DNA of 64,000 nt from Carettochelys insculpta (lineage: Eukaryota; Chordata; Testudines; Carettochelyidae), in contig NC_134138.1 in assembly GCF_033958435.1 (NCBI RefSeq), forward strand, positions 265,461,798 to 265,525,797, read 5' to 3'. This document shows positions 11,986 through 22,589 of the stretch, piece after piece (the first letter of the stretch is position 1; each line of letters opens with the position of its first letter). The translations under genes were made by a program, and so were the position numbers. The notes beneath the pieces are model-generated. The model was given only the letters and a program-made list of their open reading frames with translations, was not told the DNA's origin and did not search any database.

Positions 11986-12463
11986 CCGCGGGCAGAGGGG
12001 GTGAGGGATATACCGCGTGCCCCGTCCCGCCCCGCCCCCCCCGCCCCCCGGCTCAGCCGGAATAGCGCGAGGTAGTTACGACAGAGGCAGGCCGGCCCCG
12101 CACTTGGTCGCTGCTAAGCTGCTCACATACAGCCCATGGCCTGTCATGTCCCAGGCTGCCTGTGCTCAGCTCCAGCGGTAGCAGTGGGGATGTGCCGTGG
12201 CCTGTGACTGTAACGTGTGGGGCTGGAGTGGGGCCCATTGCGAAACAAACTCTTCGTCCCTTCGCATGTGCGTCATTGGTGTAAACAGTCCGTTATCTCG
12301 CACCAGTCTCCTCCTGTTTTTCCTGAGGTGGAGGCAGGTCTCCTGCAGGACATACGGCCACCAGTGAAATCCAGGGTGTCTTAATCACTGGTGGAATTTG
12401 TCCCATGAGACAAGGTAGAACGCTTCTCGCAAGGGTGTCGCCTTCCATGCAAAGATCTCAGCA

Positions 12464-13333
12464 GTAGCAGTAATAGCAGCATCCTTCAGTCTACGCAGAC
12501 TATGGCTCGTGCCCTTCGTAGTTCCATTTGGGATCATTATTTGCAGTGTCGACTGAGTGTGAAGACCCACATGAGAGTGACAGTCCTTGCTGCTTCTGTT
12601 GCATATGTAATGGGTGTCTGGCATGTCCTTACTGTGCTTTCTGTGGGCTCGCTTCTCCTCTGCCAGCTGTCTGATCCTCATCTCACCCTTCTGAAGGCCC
12701 TTGTGTAGTTCCTGCTTCCATCTGCTGCGATTGTCTGCCAGCTCTTCCCAGCTGTCCGGCTCAATGTCTACCTCCCTGAGGTCCCTCTTGCAAACATCTT
12801 TGTAGTGCAATTGGGGGCATCCAGGAGGTCTTTTGCCAGAGGCTAGCTCGCCCTACAGGATGTCTTTTGGGATCCTTTCATCATTCATCCTGGGGACGTG
12901 GCCAAGCCAGTGGAGCCGCCACTGCCTGAGGAGGGTGTGCATGGTTGGGATTCCAGCTTGCTCAAGGACGGTGGTGTTGGGCACTCTGTCCTTCCATGAT
13001 ATTCCAAGGATGCGCCTGAGGCAGCGCAAGTGGAAGACGTTCATCCTCTTTTCCTGGCGGGTGTATAGGGTCCAAGACTCGCTTCCGTAAAGGAGGGTGC
13101 TGAGGATTCAGGCTCTGTAGACTTGCATTTTGGTGTGGGTGTACAACTTGATGTTATGCCACACTCTCTCACTGAGTCTGGACAGAGTTGTGGCTGCTTT
13201 TCCGATCCTCCTGTTTAGCTCAGTCTCCAATGACAGGGTGTCAGTGATGGTGGACCCGAGGTAAACGAACTCGTGGATGACCTCTAGTGTATAGTTGTCA
13301 ATGCTGATTGATGGAGGTTCAATAACGTCCTGA
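12464..13333 (-). pseudogene. LINE copy A ORF2: thumb and C-terminal zinc region
   Basis: After the nested element the protein resumes with GQDVIEPPSISIDNYTLEV, then LRRILGISWKDRVPN, RWRLHWLGHVPRMNDERI-like thumb sequence and YKDVCKRDLREVDIEPDSWE. The C-terminus has THYICNRSSKDCHSHVGLH, a Cys/His zinc-knuckle-like motif in which the usual second Cys is Ser (CNRC in copy B is CKRC). The order and spacing match the copy at 50762. Several frame breaks are present. Confidence 0.8.
12488..12501. other. Stem-loop AGTCT-ACGC-AGACT at LINE copy A 3' end
   Basis: A 5-bp perfect stem with a 4-base loop lies about 25 bp from the 3' end of the LINE. The same stem, with different loop bases, occurs at 50788-50801 and 53913-53926. 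Confidence 0.7.
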
Positions 13334-13341
13334 CCAAGTAC

Positions 13342-14546
13342 CAGAGAGGAAGCCGTGCTAGTCTATACACTATCAAAACAAAAAGCAGTCAAGTAGCACT
13401 TTAAAGACTAGCAAAATACTTTATTAGGTGAGTTTTCGTGGGACAGACCCACTTCTTCAGAGCATAGCCAGACCAGAACAGACTCAATATTTAAGACACA
13501 GAGAACCAGAAACAGTAAGCAAGGAGGACAAATCAGAAAAAGATAATCAAGGTGAGCAAATCAGAGAGTGGAGGGGTGGGAGGGAAGGTCAAGAATTAGA
13601 TTGAGCCAAGTATGCAGACGAGCCCCTATAGTGACTCAGAAAGTTCCCATCACGATTTAAACCATGTGTTAATGTGCCGAATTTGAATATAAAAGCCAGC
13701 TCGGCTGCTTCTCTTTCCAGAACGGTGCGATAATTCCTCTTCAATAACACACATACCTTTAGGACATTGACAGAATGCCCCATGCCATTAAAATGTTGAC
13801 TAACTGGTTTGTGGATCTAGAGTGTTTTGATGTCTGTTTTGTGCCCGTTGACCCTTTGTCTAAGGGAGTTAGAAGTCTTTCCAATATACAAAGCATCTGG
13901 GCGTTGTTGGCACATGATGGCATATATGATGTTAGTAGAGGAGCATAAGAAAGTGTCCGTGATTCTGTGAGTAACCTGGTTAGGTCCAGTGATGGCATTT
14001 CCAGAGAAGATACGTGGACAAAGCTGACAGCGGGCTTTGTTGCAGGGAAAGGTTCCAGGACTGGTGTTCCTGGGGTATAGACTGTGGCTGTTAGTGAGGA
14101 TCCTCATGAGGTTGGGAGGTTGTCTGTAGGAGAGAACAGGCATGTCACTCAGGGCCTTCTGGAGTGTAGCATCCTGATTAAGAATTGGTTGTAGGTCTTT
14201 AATAATTCGTTGCAGTGGTCTTAGATGGGGGCTGTAGGGGATGCCCAGTGGTGTTCTGTTCTTGGCTGTTTTGGGCCGATCTTGGAGTAGCTGGTCTCTG
14301 GGTATTCGTCTGGCCCTGTCAATTTGCTTTTTACTTCTCCTGGTGGGTAATTCAGGTTTATGAATATTTGGTAAAGTTCTTGCAGTTTTTGGTCTCTGTC
14401 AGTTGGATCAGAGCAAATGCGATTGTACCTAAGAGCTTGACTATAAACAATGGATCTAGTCACGTGTGCAGGATGGAAACTAGAAGGGTGTAGATAAGTA
14501 TAGCGATCAGTAGGTTTTCGGTACAGTGTGGTACTGCTCAGGCCAT
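13342..14546 (-). mobile_element. Penelope-like retroelement, 5'-truncated, inside LINE copy A
   Basis: Both sides carry the 8-bp duplication ccaagtac (13334-13341 and 14547-14554), and the LINE reading frame is continuous when the insert is removed. On the minus strand it encodes the end of a Penelope RT (LYRKPTDRYTYLHPSSFHP, RYNRICSD), a linker with Cys residues (CNKARCQLCPRI), and a GIY-YIG endonuclease. The 3' terminal block (gccgtgctagtctatacac, reversed) recurs at 28175. Confidence 0.88.
13589..14545 (-). pseudogene. Penelope-like RT C-terminus and GIY-YIG endonuclease
   Basis: Frame 14550-14221 holds the RT tail (RKPTDRYTYLHPSSFHP). Frame 14143-13817 holds the cysteine linker and the GIY-YIG domain: IIYAIMC, then LYIGKTSNSLRQRVNGHKTD with the expected Tyr, Gly, Arg and His positions. 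Frame 13783-13589 continues with VGHSVNVLKVCVL-like sequence. In Penelope-like elements this nuclease cleaves target DNA to prime reverse transcription. Frames are broken between segments and most of the RT is missing, so it is not functional. Confidence 0.85.
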
Positions 14547-14554
14547 CCAAGTAC

Positions 14555-16379
14555 GTTTGTCTTCTTTAGGCTGATGGAAAGCCCGAAGTCCTTGCATGCT
14601 TTGGAGAACCAACCCAGCAGTTTCTGAAGCTGGTCTTCTATGTGTGACACTACAGCAGTGTCATCTGCGAACAGCATATCTCTGATGAGGACTTCCCGCA
14701 CCTTAGATTTAGCTTTCAGCCTTGCAAGGTTAAACAGTTTCCCATCAGATCTTGTGTGCAAAAAGATGCCCTCTGTTGAAGATCCAAAGGCGTGCTTCAG
14801 AGGAGTGCGAAGAAGATCCCGAACAATGTCGGAGCAAGGACGCATCCTTGTTTGACGCCACTCCTGATGCTGAATACATCCGATAATGTGCCGTCATTTT
14901 GGATGGTTCCTCTCATGTCTTCATGGAAATACTGGATCATCTTGAGTAACCGTGGCGGACAGCCTATCTTGTGGAGCAGTTTGAACAGTCCATCCCTGCT
15001 GACCAAGTTGAAGGCCTTGGTCAGGTTGATGAAGGCAATATAGAGTGGCTTCCTCTGCTCCCTGCATTTCTCCTGCAGCTGCCTCAGAGAGAAGACCATG
15101 TCAATGGTAGATCTCTCTGAACGGAATCCGCACTGTGATTTGGGATACACCCTCTCAGCAATCTTCTGGAGTCTGCCAAGGATGACGCGAGCGAACAGTT
15201 TACCAGTGATGCTTAGGAGGGAGATTCAACGGTAATTGTTGCAGACGCTTCTGTCTCCTTTGTTCTTATACAAGGTTACAATGTTAGCGTCGCGCATATC
15301 CTGTGGAACCTCTCTCTCTCTCCAGCACAGGCACAGTAGCTCATGTAGGGGTTGCAGGAGAGTGTCTGTGGCACACTTGATTACCTCTGGTGGTATACCA
15401 TCCTGGCCTGGGGCTTTTCCTACTGCAATTCTGTCAGTGACTTTCTTCAGTTCGTCCACAGTTGGTTCCTGATCCAGTTCATCCATTACTGGTAGGAGCT
15501 CGAAGGCATCGAGGGCTGTATCAACCACAGTGTTCTTGCATGAGTACAGCTCGGAGTAGTGCTCGACCCAGCACTCCATCTGTTTGGCTTTGTCAGTGAT
15601 GACTTCACCAGATTTGGATTTCAGAGGTGCCATCTGGTTCTGGGAGGGTCCTAATGCCTTCTTGATGCCCTCGTACAGTCCCCCGAGATTACCAGAGTCA
15701 GCACTGGTCTGGATGCTGCTGCATAGCTCGAGCCAGTAGTTGTTGGCACAGCACCTGGCTGTCTGCTGTACTGTTTTTCTGGCTGCTCTGAGTACTTGCA
15801 GGGTACTCTGGCTCGGTGAGCGTTTGTACTCCAGGAGTGTAGCACGCTTCTTTTCGATGGCTGGAATCATCTCATCAGAGTTATCTTTGAACCAGTCATT
15901 TGTGTTTCTAGCTCTTCTTCCAAACACCGACAAGGCCGTGTTGTAAATTGTATCCCTCAGATGCTGCCATCTGGATGTTACATCGGCACCCGCAGGGCTG
16001 CTGCGCAGATTCTCCTCGATGGTCTCTCTGAACTTTTCGGCGATCTCTAAGTTTGCTGTCTTTCTGGCTTCAATGTGGGACCTTCCAGTTGGTTTAGAGT
16101 GGTACAGCTTCTTGGGTCTCACTTTGAGTTTGGAGCAAACTAGCGAGTGATCTGTATCGCAGTCAGCACTATGATAGCTGCATGTCAGAAGGACGTTTTT
16201 GAGGTTATCACGTGTAGTGATGACCACGTGTAGTTGATGCCAGTGTTTCGAGTGTGGGCGTCTCCATGACACTGTGCTGTGGCTTGGTTTGGAAAAATGT
16301 GTTTGTGATGCACAGATTGTGGTACGTGCAAAATTCAAGAAGACGCTGTCCGTTTTCATTCATTTTTCCCACACCGAAG
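14555..16379 (-). pseudogene. LINE copy A ORF2: endonuclease end and reverse transcriptase
   Basis: The first long frame (16359-15226) holds the end of the endonuclease, a linker (WQHLRDTIYNTALSVFGRRA) and the RT start (GKAPGQDGIPPEVIK, MRDANIVTLYKNKGD). A stop or frameshift near 15225 separates it from SQCGFRSERSTIDMVFSLRQ, VKQGCVLAPTLFGIFF and MLFADDTAVVSH. FADD is intact, but motif A reads AFINLTKAF where other copies of this type have an Asp before LTKAF, so a catalytic residue is lost. The frame continues after the nested insertion at 13333. Confidence 0.85.
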
Positions 16380-16417
16380 TGGCCTAAGCAGGAAGGCCGT
16401 GAGTCACAATCTCAGCA

Positions 16418-17131
16418 TGCTTCAAACAAACACAACAAATTAAGCTTCAACACCACTGTCAACTAGAAGAGCTATTAGCTACCACCTCACAAATGGGGAG
16501 ATGGTTTATATGCATGATTTATCCAGGATCATGCTACATCTCTGGTAGTGCTGGGAACCCGTGTTCTTCTAACTCCTACTCCCACTGCTTAATCTCAAGA
16601 TGCACTTTCTTTCCTGAAAGGTTTGGTTTTTTGTCACTTTCTCTTCCACCTCCAACTCCTTTTGCAGAGTCTTACATATAAAGAGAGTAAGGATTTGTAC
16701 TTTAAAAATACAACAATTTGCTCTCCAAACTGTAGGAATTCCATATTTTCAGGTGTTACCTGCACAGATTTTTCATCCCTTCCACACACAGTGACATACA
16801 CACCTTTACTCAATCCGTAGGGCTCAAGGTGCAACCCTGTTAATTTAAACTCCCACCCTTACCCAATTCCTAGGGGGCTTGGGGTGTAATTCCTTGCAGG
16901 TATGCGGAATCTGTGCCACTGAAAAAAAGCCTTACACAGTAATATTCTTATTCTCTATTTACAGTTGCCAAGAAAGCAGAATACATGCTAAGCACATGTT
17001 ATACTCACCAGTCCTGATAAGGCAGGCAGACTACCACGGTTGGGACAGACAAAATCACTCTCTGGATGCTACACCTCAGGGGTGAGGTCCTCCTTCGGGT
17101 GTTCCTTCTTGATGTCCTGGTCTTCTTTTTA
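16418..17131. other. Intergenic, nothing recognised
   Basis: AT-rich sequence without a recognisable gene or bounded repeat on either strand. Confidence 0.5.
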
Positions 17132-17327
17132 TAATTGGAGGTACACATCTCCTAGAGCTGGAAGGGACCTTGGGAGGTCATCTAGTCCAGTCCCCTGATC
17201 TTGTAGCAGGACCAAGCACCATCCCTGGCACTTATTTGCCCCAATTCCTAAATGGCCTCTCAAGGACTGAGCTCACAACCCTGGATTTAGCAGGGCAATG
17301 TGCAAACCATGAGAGCTATCCCTTCCC
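17132..17327 (-). mobile_element. Full-length turtle-type SINE
   Basis: Reversed, it starts aagggatagctctcatggtt (tRNA-like head with A box), has ccagggttgtgagctcagtc (B box), then ggccatttaggaattggggc, and ends in a tail reading tggactagatgacctcccaa and ggtcccttccagctctagg. That tail resembles the CR1 3' end at 35550-35600. A second copy of the tail alone (17334-17383) follows directly. Confidence 0.88.
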
Positions 17328-17333
17328 CCTATC

Positions 17334-17383
17334 ATTGGAGATACACATCTCCTAGAACTGGAAGGGACCTGGGGAGGTATACT
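17334..17383 (-). repeat. Extra SINE tail fragment
   Basis: The plus-strand phrases attggagatacacatctcct and agaactggaagggacctggg repeat the first 50 bases of the adjacent SINE copy with few changes, giving a partial tandem arrangement. Confidence 0.75.
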
Positions 17384-18444
17384 GTTACACTGGCTCATCA
17401 CCTGGCTTGTTCAATCACTTAACACAGACAGAGGGTATGTTCTGCACACAAGCAACTACAGTTCTGTGCCACTGTAACACGTTAGCAAAGACCCCACCTA
17501 CACTGATGGGAATGGTTCTCACACTGGCATAGATACACACTGGCATAGATAATCCACTTCCATGAGAGATAGTGGCTACATTGATGGAAGAATTCTCCTG
17601 TCATCTTAGTACTGTCAATACTGGGGGTTAGGTTGGCTTAACAGCATGGCTCAGGGACATGAATATGTCACACTGCAGGTGACCTAGTTATAGTGACCCA
17701 ATTACCAAGTGTAGATCTGGCCTGAGAGTATGTACCTGCTATGCTTGTTCATGCCATTTTTCTTACTAATGTTGGAAGATACGTTCACTCATCATGACAT
17801 GATAGAAGCCAACTATATTTAGTTCTAGAAGGGCTGTTCTAGCAACCTAAGAATCCGATATATCCAGGAGTACTAAATCAATGCCTGATAGGCATCACCC
17901 ATCCTCTTTTGAAAGGAGTCCAAGACTTTCATTAAAGAACAAATAATATGGAAAGAGGGATTTGTCCTGCTTCCTGGACTATAATGTCTTTCTCACACAG
18001 TTGTGCAATATATGATTTAGGGCTCAGAACAGCAATCATGCACCCATATGGGCACCCACATAGATATTATCCTTTTCTGCAGAATCTCAATGGTCTTTTT
18101 TTAATGTTTTTCATTGATGAATGAACAGAAATCCTGAAAAAACTGTCATTGATCTGTGACTGTGTAAACCAGCTGAAGATATGAACTCTGAGAGATATGA
18201 ACTGCTTCATTCACCTCAATGAGGTATTAACCTAGTGACAACAATTTAAATATCAATATTGTTAATTATTAAAGTTATTATGAAAGACTGGAGAGGAAAT
18301 ATCTCTGGTCTGGACAATTTACTATAAATTATGTCTCCTTATGGTGCCCCAAATGGGTGGCAATTGGGAGATACCACTGCTTTTCTTCTGACCAAGAGCA
18401 TGTAGAGTCCCTGGGAATATAAACAGATACACAGATTTAAAGCC
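17384..18444. other. Intergenic, nothing recognised
   Basis: I see no supported gene here. A local duplication of cactggcatagata occurs around 17523-17550. Otherwise it is AT-rich unique-looking sequence. Confidence 0.45.
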
Positions 18445-18680
18445 ATAAGGAGTTCTCAGCCTTTTCAAGTTAGTGACCCATTTTGACAATCAGTAAGACT
18501 TTGTGACCCAAGATAATTCAAAATGGGGGGCGGTTCTTCCCTGGGAAAATTTTTTTTATAAATCTTGATTTGCACCCCCTGCACCCAGACTTAAACCCCT
18601 CACAGCCCCAAACTTGCCCCTGCCTCCAGGCTTAAATCCCTCACAGCCCCTATTGCTACCCTCCAGTATATCTGCTTCTC
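18445..18680. repeat. hAT-like element, left end fragment
   Basis: The phrases gttctcagccttttcaagtt and agtgacccattttgac are typical of a hAT non-autonomous terminus, followed by a C-rich interior with repeated cacagcccc blocks. The matching right end was not found. Confidence 0.45.
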
Positions 18681-18942
18681 CCACTAGCTTAGTGCTCCTT
18701 GTGCTCCATGCTCTGTGAATTACTTCCAAGTCATTTAGATCATACCCTTCATTTTCAATGATCTAACAAGTAAAGCACCCTATTTTTGCCCTATTCACAG
18801 AGATTCAGTTGCAGCTGCAGCTGGTACAGATTAGTTTTCTTGGTAGCAAACAAATTAACAGGCAAAAATTCAAGAAGTCAATACACAAAAGACAAAATTA
18901 TATTCCTGACCAGTCAAAATCTGTGGTTAGTTTGGAGACATA

Positions 18943-19354
18943 GGCTGTGTCTACATTATCTCCCAACTTTGAAGGGAGCATGATAAGTAGGGTGTTGGGA
19001 GATTATTAATGAAGTGCTGCGGCGCATATGCAGCACTCCATTAAGCTAATTCTCCCCTGCGGCAACTTCAAAGTGGCAAACTTGGAAGTGCCTGGGCTAC
19101 TTCAAAGTCCCCTTACGCCTCAAAATTTTGAGGCGTAAAGGGACTTGGAAGTAGCCAGGGCACTTCGAAGTACCAGCAGGTTAGCCACAGCTACACGCAT
19201 GCCGACACTTCGAACACTTAACACTTCAAAGTTGCCGAGGGGGAGAATTAGCTTAATGAAGTGCTGCATATGCACCACAGCACTTCATGAATAATCTCCC
19301 AACACCCTACTTACCATGCTCCCTTCAAAGTTGGGAACTAGTGTAGACACAGCC
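18943..19354. mobile_element. Foldback MITE with 3-bp TSD (ata)
   Basis: It begins GGCTGTGTCTACATTATCTC and ends with the reverse of GGCTGTGTCTACACTAGTTC. It is a near-complete inverted repeat along most of its 412 bp: the block ccctacttaccatgctccct at the right mirrors gggagcatgataagtagggt at the left. The flanking trinucleotide ata occurs at 18940-18942 and 19355-19357. No coding capacity. Termini and TSD length resemble the Harbinger elements at 36-44 kb. Confidence 0.85.
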
Positions 19355-19357
19355 ATA

Positions 19358-20280
19358 ATGGCAGATATTGTTCAGCTGCCATCATAGAGTTCTTAGGAAG
19401 GGCTGTCAAAGGTGTGGTGTTACACTTTAGCAGTTAGAGATCAGAGTATTATCCAATCAGTGAAAATGCAATTTCTGGGAAAACTGATCCTTGCTAAGAG
19501 CTGCTGATTGGTAAAGCAGCAAGACGGTATAGGTACAAAGCAGCAAGACAGCAATGCCAGTAGAAAATGTAATGCAGAGAACAGATAGACTTGTTGGGGA
19601 TTTTCTTTATTTTGATCTATACATCTACATATTAATCCTCTTCATACAAATGCAGACCAATCTGCAATGTAGTCCAAGTCCTCTCTCAGACAATGGGCAG
19701 CACTTGGACGTTCAGAAGAAGATCCACAAGTCTTTTTAATAGGCCATTATGGAATAACCAGCCAATAGGGGAAGTTTTTGCTTAATTGTATAACTTGTGA
19801 TTCACTTATAACTTGGATCACTTATGCCTATTTTTATCCTATTACAAATGTTGAATACACTGCTTTAGAAAGTAACAAACTGTTTCAATTTTACTGAGCT
19901 CTTGGATTCAGTGTCTTTGGGTAGTGAATTCTACAGACTAAAGATCTATTGTGTAGCCGTGCAAAATAAGCACTTCCTTTATCAGTTTTAAATATGTTTG
20001 CCTTTCGGTTGCACTGGATTGCCTTGTGTTAGGGGACAGGGTAAATAGAAGCACCTGGCTAATTTTTACCTGTCTTTCATAATTTTACATAACGCTGTTG
20101 TGACTAGTAATTTGTCTCATCAGGAATTGTGGGCCCCAATGTTCTAAAAACTGGCAAATACTTACTGAAATGATAGTGCCTGTTCCCAAGAACTTTCAGT
20201 CTCTCCTCACGGACACCTTTCAATGCCTCTAATACTGTTCATTGCGTGTGTCTGGATCCCTTCTATTTTTTCCATAACTT
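19358..20280. other. Intergenic, nothing recognised
   Basis: AT-rich sequence; no domain-bearing frame and no bounded repeat was seen. Confidence 0.45.
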
Positions 20281-20284
20281 CTCT

Positions 20285-21350
20285 CAGTGCTTTTTTTTTT
20301 TTTTTTTTTTTTGGAAAAAAATGGGGAGCCTGTACTCGGCCGGCTCCCTGTCCCCCTCCCATAGCCAATCCCAAGGCTGGGGCTGCCAAAGTGTTGGTAC
20401 TCATTATTGGCAGGTACTGGCACAAAAAAAACACCGACTTTTCTGAAGCATTGGGTTAGGTGCTAGAATGAACAATGCTGGGGTGGTGTGGCACTGCCTG
20501 GCTTGAAGTGGTTTCCATTATGTATGGGGTTTTCAGTTTGTTTCAGTGGTACACCAGAGATATCAAGGCTGGAACACCACAGAAAAAAATAGTGAGTGCT
20601 CAGTGCCCACCAGCCACAGCTGTTCAATGGTGCTGCCTATCAGGTATTTGGAGGCTCAGGAAGGAGTGTGGGAGAGGGCAGAGAGTAGCAAATGGTAAAT
20701 GGGGGCCTGGGGGTGTGGAACATGGGCAGAAAGAGGTGGAAGGAGGGCTAGGCCTCAGAGAGGAGGGCAGATTGGGAGCAGGAATTGGTGAAGCAAGGAC
20801 AGGGCCCTTGGGGAAGGGGTGGAGTGGAGTCACAGCCTTGGGGCAGAGCAGGGGTGAAGCACTCCTACGGAAAAATAAAAGATAGCACCTGTGTTCCCCA
20901 CTCTAAAAATTGTTCCAGCTTTCCTGGCTAGAGGTAACTAAAACTGAACCCTGTATTTTAGGTCATCACTATTTGCAAACATTACCCCTGACTCTGTAGT
21001 TGCTCCAAGGTTGGAAAATGAAATAGTGGGTTCTCAGCACCCTCTGGCATGCCTGCGTCCATCCACTCTTCCCCATCATCCCAGCATCTCTGGCCCACCG
21101 TCAAGCCCTGATAATCAGCTCCTCCTCTTCTCCCCCAGGCCTCCTGCCCACTGTGGACCAGCTATTCATCAGGGTGGAGGAATCGCTGGGGGAAGAAGTG
21201 AACGCAGAGCACTCTCAAAGGTTGGGGGTAGAGTGTGGGTGGAGTTTGAGGTAAGAATTGGAGTGAGGGCCAGGTCTGGGGCAGAGCTGGATTCAAGCAG
21301 CCCCTGGCAGCTCAGAAAGACAGCACCTCTGTATACAGCAGCATTATAAT
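20285..21350. repeat. Cluster of degenerate DNA-transposon relics
   Basis: A poly(T) run (20291-20312) leads into tactcggccggctccctgtc and ends near ggtactggcacaaaaaaaac, the layout of a short hAT-type element. Two further GC-rich blocks (20548-20900 and 21001-21350) share the start agtgctcagtgcccaccagc or gttctcagcaccctctggc and the end agacagcacctctgt or gatagcacctgtgtt. None has coding capacity, and the boundaries are approximate. Confidence 0.4.
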
Positions 21351-21795
21351 ATCTGTAGAACTCTATACATACTACCATTTTTGCTTGGTTTCATGCACAC
21401 TGCTTGCACATTTAGCTAAAGTTTTCCTTGAGCTGTCCACAATGACTTCTTAGTTCTCTTTCCTGAGTGGTTATGGTTCGTGTAGAATCCAGCAATGAGT
21501 TTGACTGGTTCTAGCTAATCTATGTTCTATTTATATCTCACTTGTCACCATGGAAGCCGAATGCCTTACAACTTTTTTAAATGTGGTAACATATAGCTTA
21601 TATCTTAAGTTGCTCTCCTTCCCTCCTCCTAAACAGAGTTTATTTCTTTGCTTTTGGTTCAGTATGGGAAAGCAAAGTCAATTAAGTGAATTTTGGGATT
21701 GAGCCTCAGATGTTATAAATTATCAGAGACCTACTGACTTCAACCCATGCCAGCTGAAGATCTGCCCCTCTTTGTGCGTTGCCCCTGAACACCAT
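21351..21795. other. Intergenic, nothing recognised
   Basis: AT-rich sequence without a recognisable gene or repeat boundary. Confidence 0.45.
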
Positions 21796-22210
21796 GGCCA
21801 CGTCTATGCTAGCAAGTGAGGTCAGAAGATCAGGCACTCTTGTGAAAGAGCAAGCGGAGCACCCGCACACAAAATGCGCTCTTTGAAATTCCTTTCAAAA
21901 GAACGGGGTGCTTCTTCTGGAGGCCTTCTTCCTCTCCCAAATGAGGAAGAGCACCTTTTCCGAAAGGTTCTTTCAGAAAAAAGCATGTGTAGATGCTCCG
22001 GGGCCCTTTGTTCAAAAGAGCAGTCCTCGTGGTGCTGGATCTTTTGATCTCTGGCCCATCCTTTTGACGGAGCAGAGGCTGTGTGGACGCTCTCTTTCAA
22101 AAGAGCACATTGCTCTTTTGATCTGCTTTTTTGTGTGTGGACGTGCTCTTTCGAAAGAAGATCTTCCAGAAGATCATCTTTGGAAAGATTACCATAGTGT
22201 AGACACAGCC
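21796..22210. mobile_element. Harbinger-like MITE with 3-bp TSD (cat)
   Basis: The left end GGCCACGTCTATGCTAGCAA and right end (reversed GGCTGTGTCTACACTATGGT) are inverted repeats flanked by cat at 21793-21795 and 22211-22213. The interior is rich in TTTCGAAAG- and TCTTTTGA-type words, as in the element at 40739-43899. Open frames inside are a consequence of these repeats. Confidence 0.8.
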
Positions 22211-22318
22211 CATGAATACTGAAGTCAGCCTAATGTGATGTTGGAGTTAGTTCCGTAGTTCAGAACCATCTGCTGAGAAAGCTCTGGCCTTTGCACTCAT
22301 GACTCTCATTCGTGCAAA

Positions 22319-22470
22319 TTATCAGAGGGGTAGCTGTGTTAGTCTGTATCTTCAAAAACAACAAGAAGTCCTGTGGCACCTGATAGACTAACAGATATTT
22401 TGGAGCATTAGCTTTATGCTCCGAAATATGTGTTAGTCTATCAGGTGCTACAGGACTTCTTGTTATTTTT
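22319..22470. mobile_element. Penelope-type 3' end with inverted arm (hairpin)
   Basis: The head atcagaggggtagctgtgtt agrees in layout with the 3' block of the Penelope-like element at 13342. The segment acaagaagtcctgtggcacc plus tgatagactaacagatattt (22360-22409) is followed, after about 8 bases, by its inverted copy (22418-22464), so the RNA or single strand would fold into a stem of about 45 bp. Confidence 0.7.
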
Positions 22471-22589
22471 GTAAATGATACTTTTTGTGTGTTTATTAAA
22501 AGATGGGATCAAAGAGAAAGCAATATGGTGCAGAGCAATACAAAGTCGGAAAAATAAATTCCACTGCAAAAAAAAGACACAAAATCCCC

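Larger units (their letters stand above)
11330..12070 (-). promoter_or_regulatory. CpG island and promoter region of ACTR3B
   Basis: A sharp rise in G+C and CpG density surrounds ACTR3B exon 1 and extends upstream of it (higher coordinates on the minus strand). It contains GC-box-like CCCCGCCC runs near 12020-12045, a CACGTG E-box and a YY1-type site. No TATA box is apparent, as expected for a housekeeping-type promoter. The transcription start cannot be fixed from sequence alone. Long open frames on both strands here are by-products of the GC content. Confidence 0.8.
12464..16408 (-). mobile_element. 5'-truncated EN/RT LINE (copy A) with flanking TSD
   Basis: The element is bounded by the 9-bp direct repeat atctcagca (12455-12463 and 16409-16417). 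On the minus strand it starts inside the endonuclease (GHFGVGKMNENGQRLLEFC), followed by RSKHWHQL and ADCDTDHSLV, the reverse transcriptase, and a C-terminal region with a Cys/His cluster near 12600. It ends in CTA/CTG-type triplets after a small stem-loop. A Penelope-like element (13342-14546) splits the RT just past KTNVLG. I do not assign the clade; RT and C-terminal zinc motif match the copy at 50762. It is inactive. Confidence 0.88.

Noticed and set aside
11311..12075. 254-codon plus-strand open frame
   Set aside because: It lies in the ACTR3B CpG island, antisense to a confirmed exon. Its composition is Arg/Pro/Gly-rich and long stop-free frames are expected in such GC-rich DNA.
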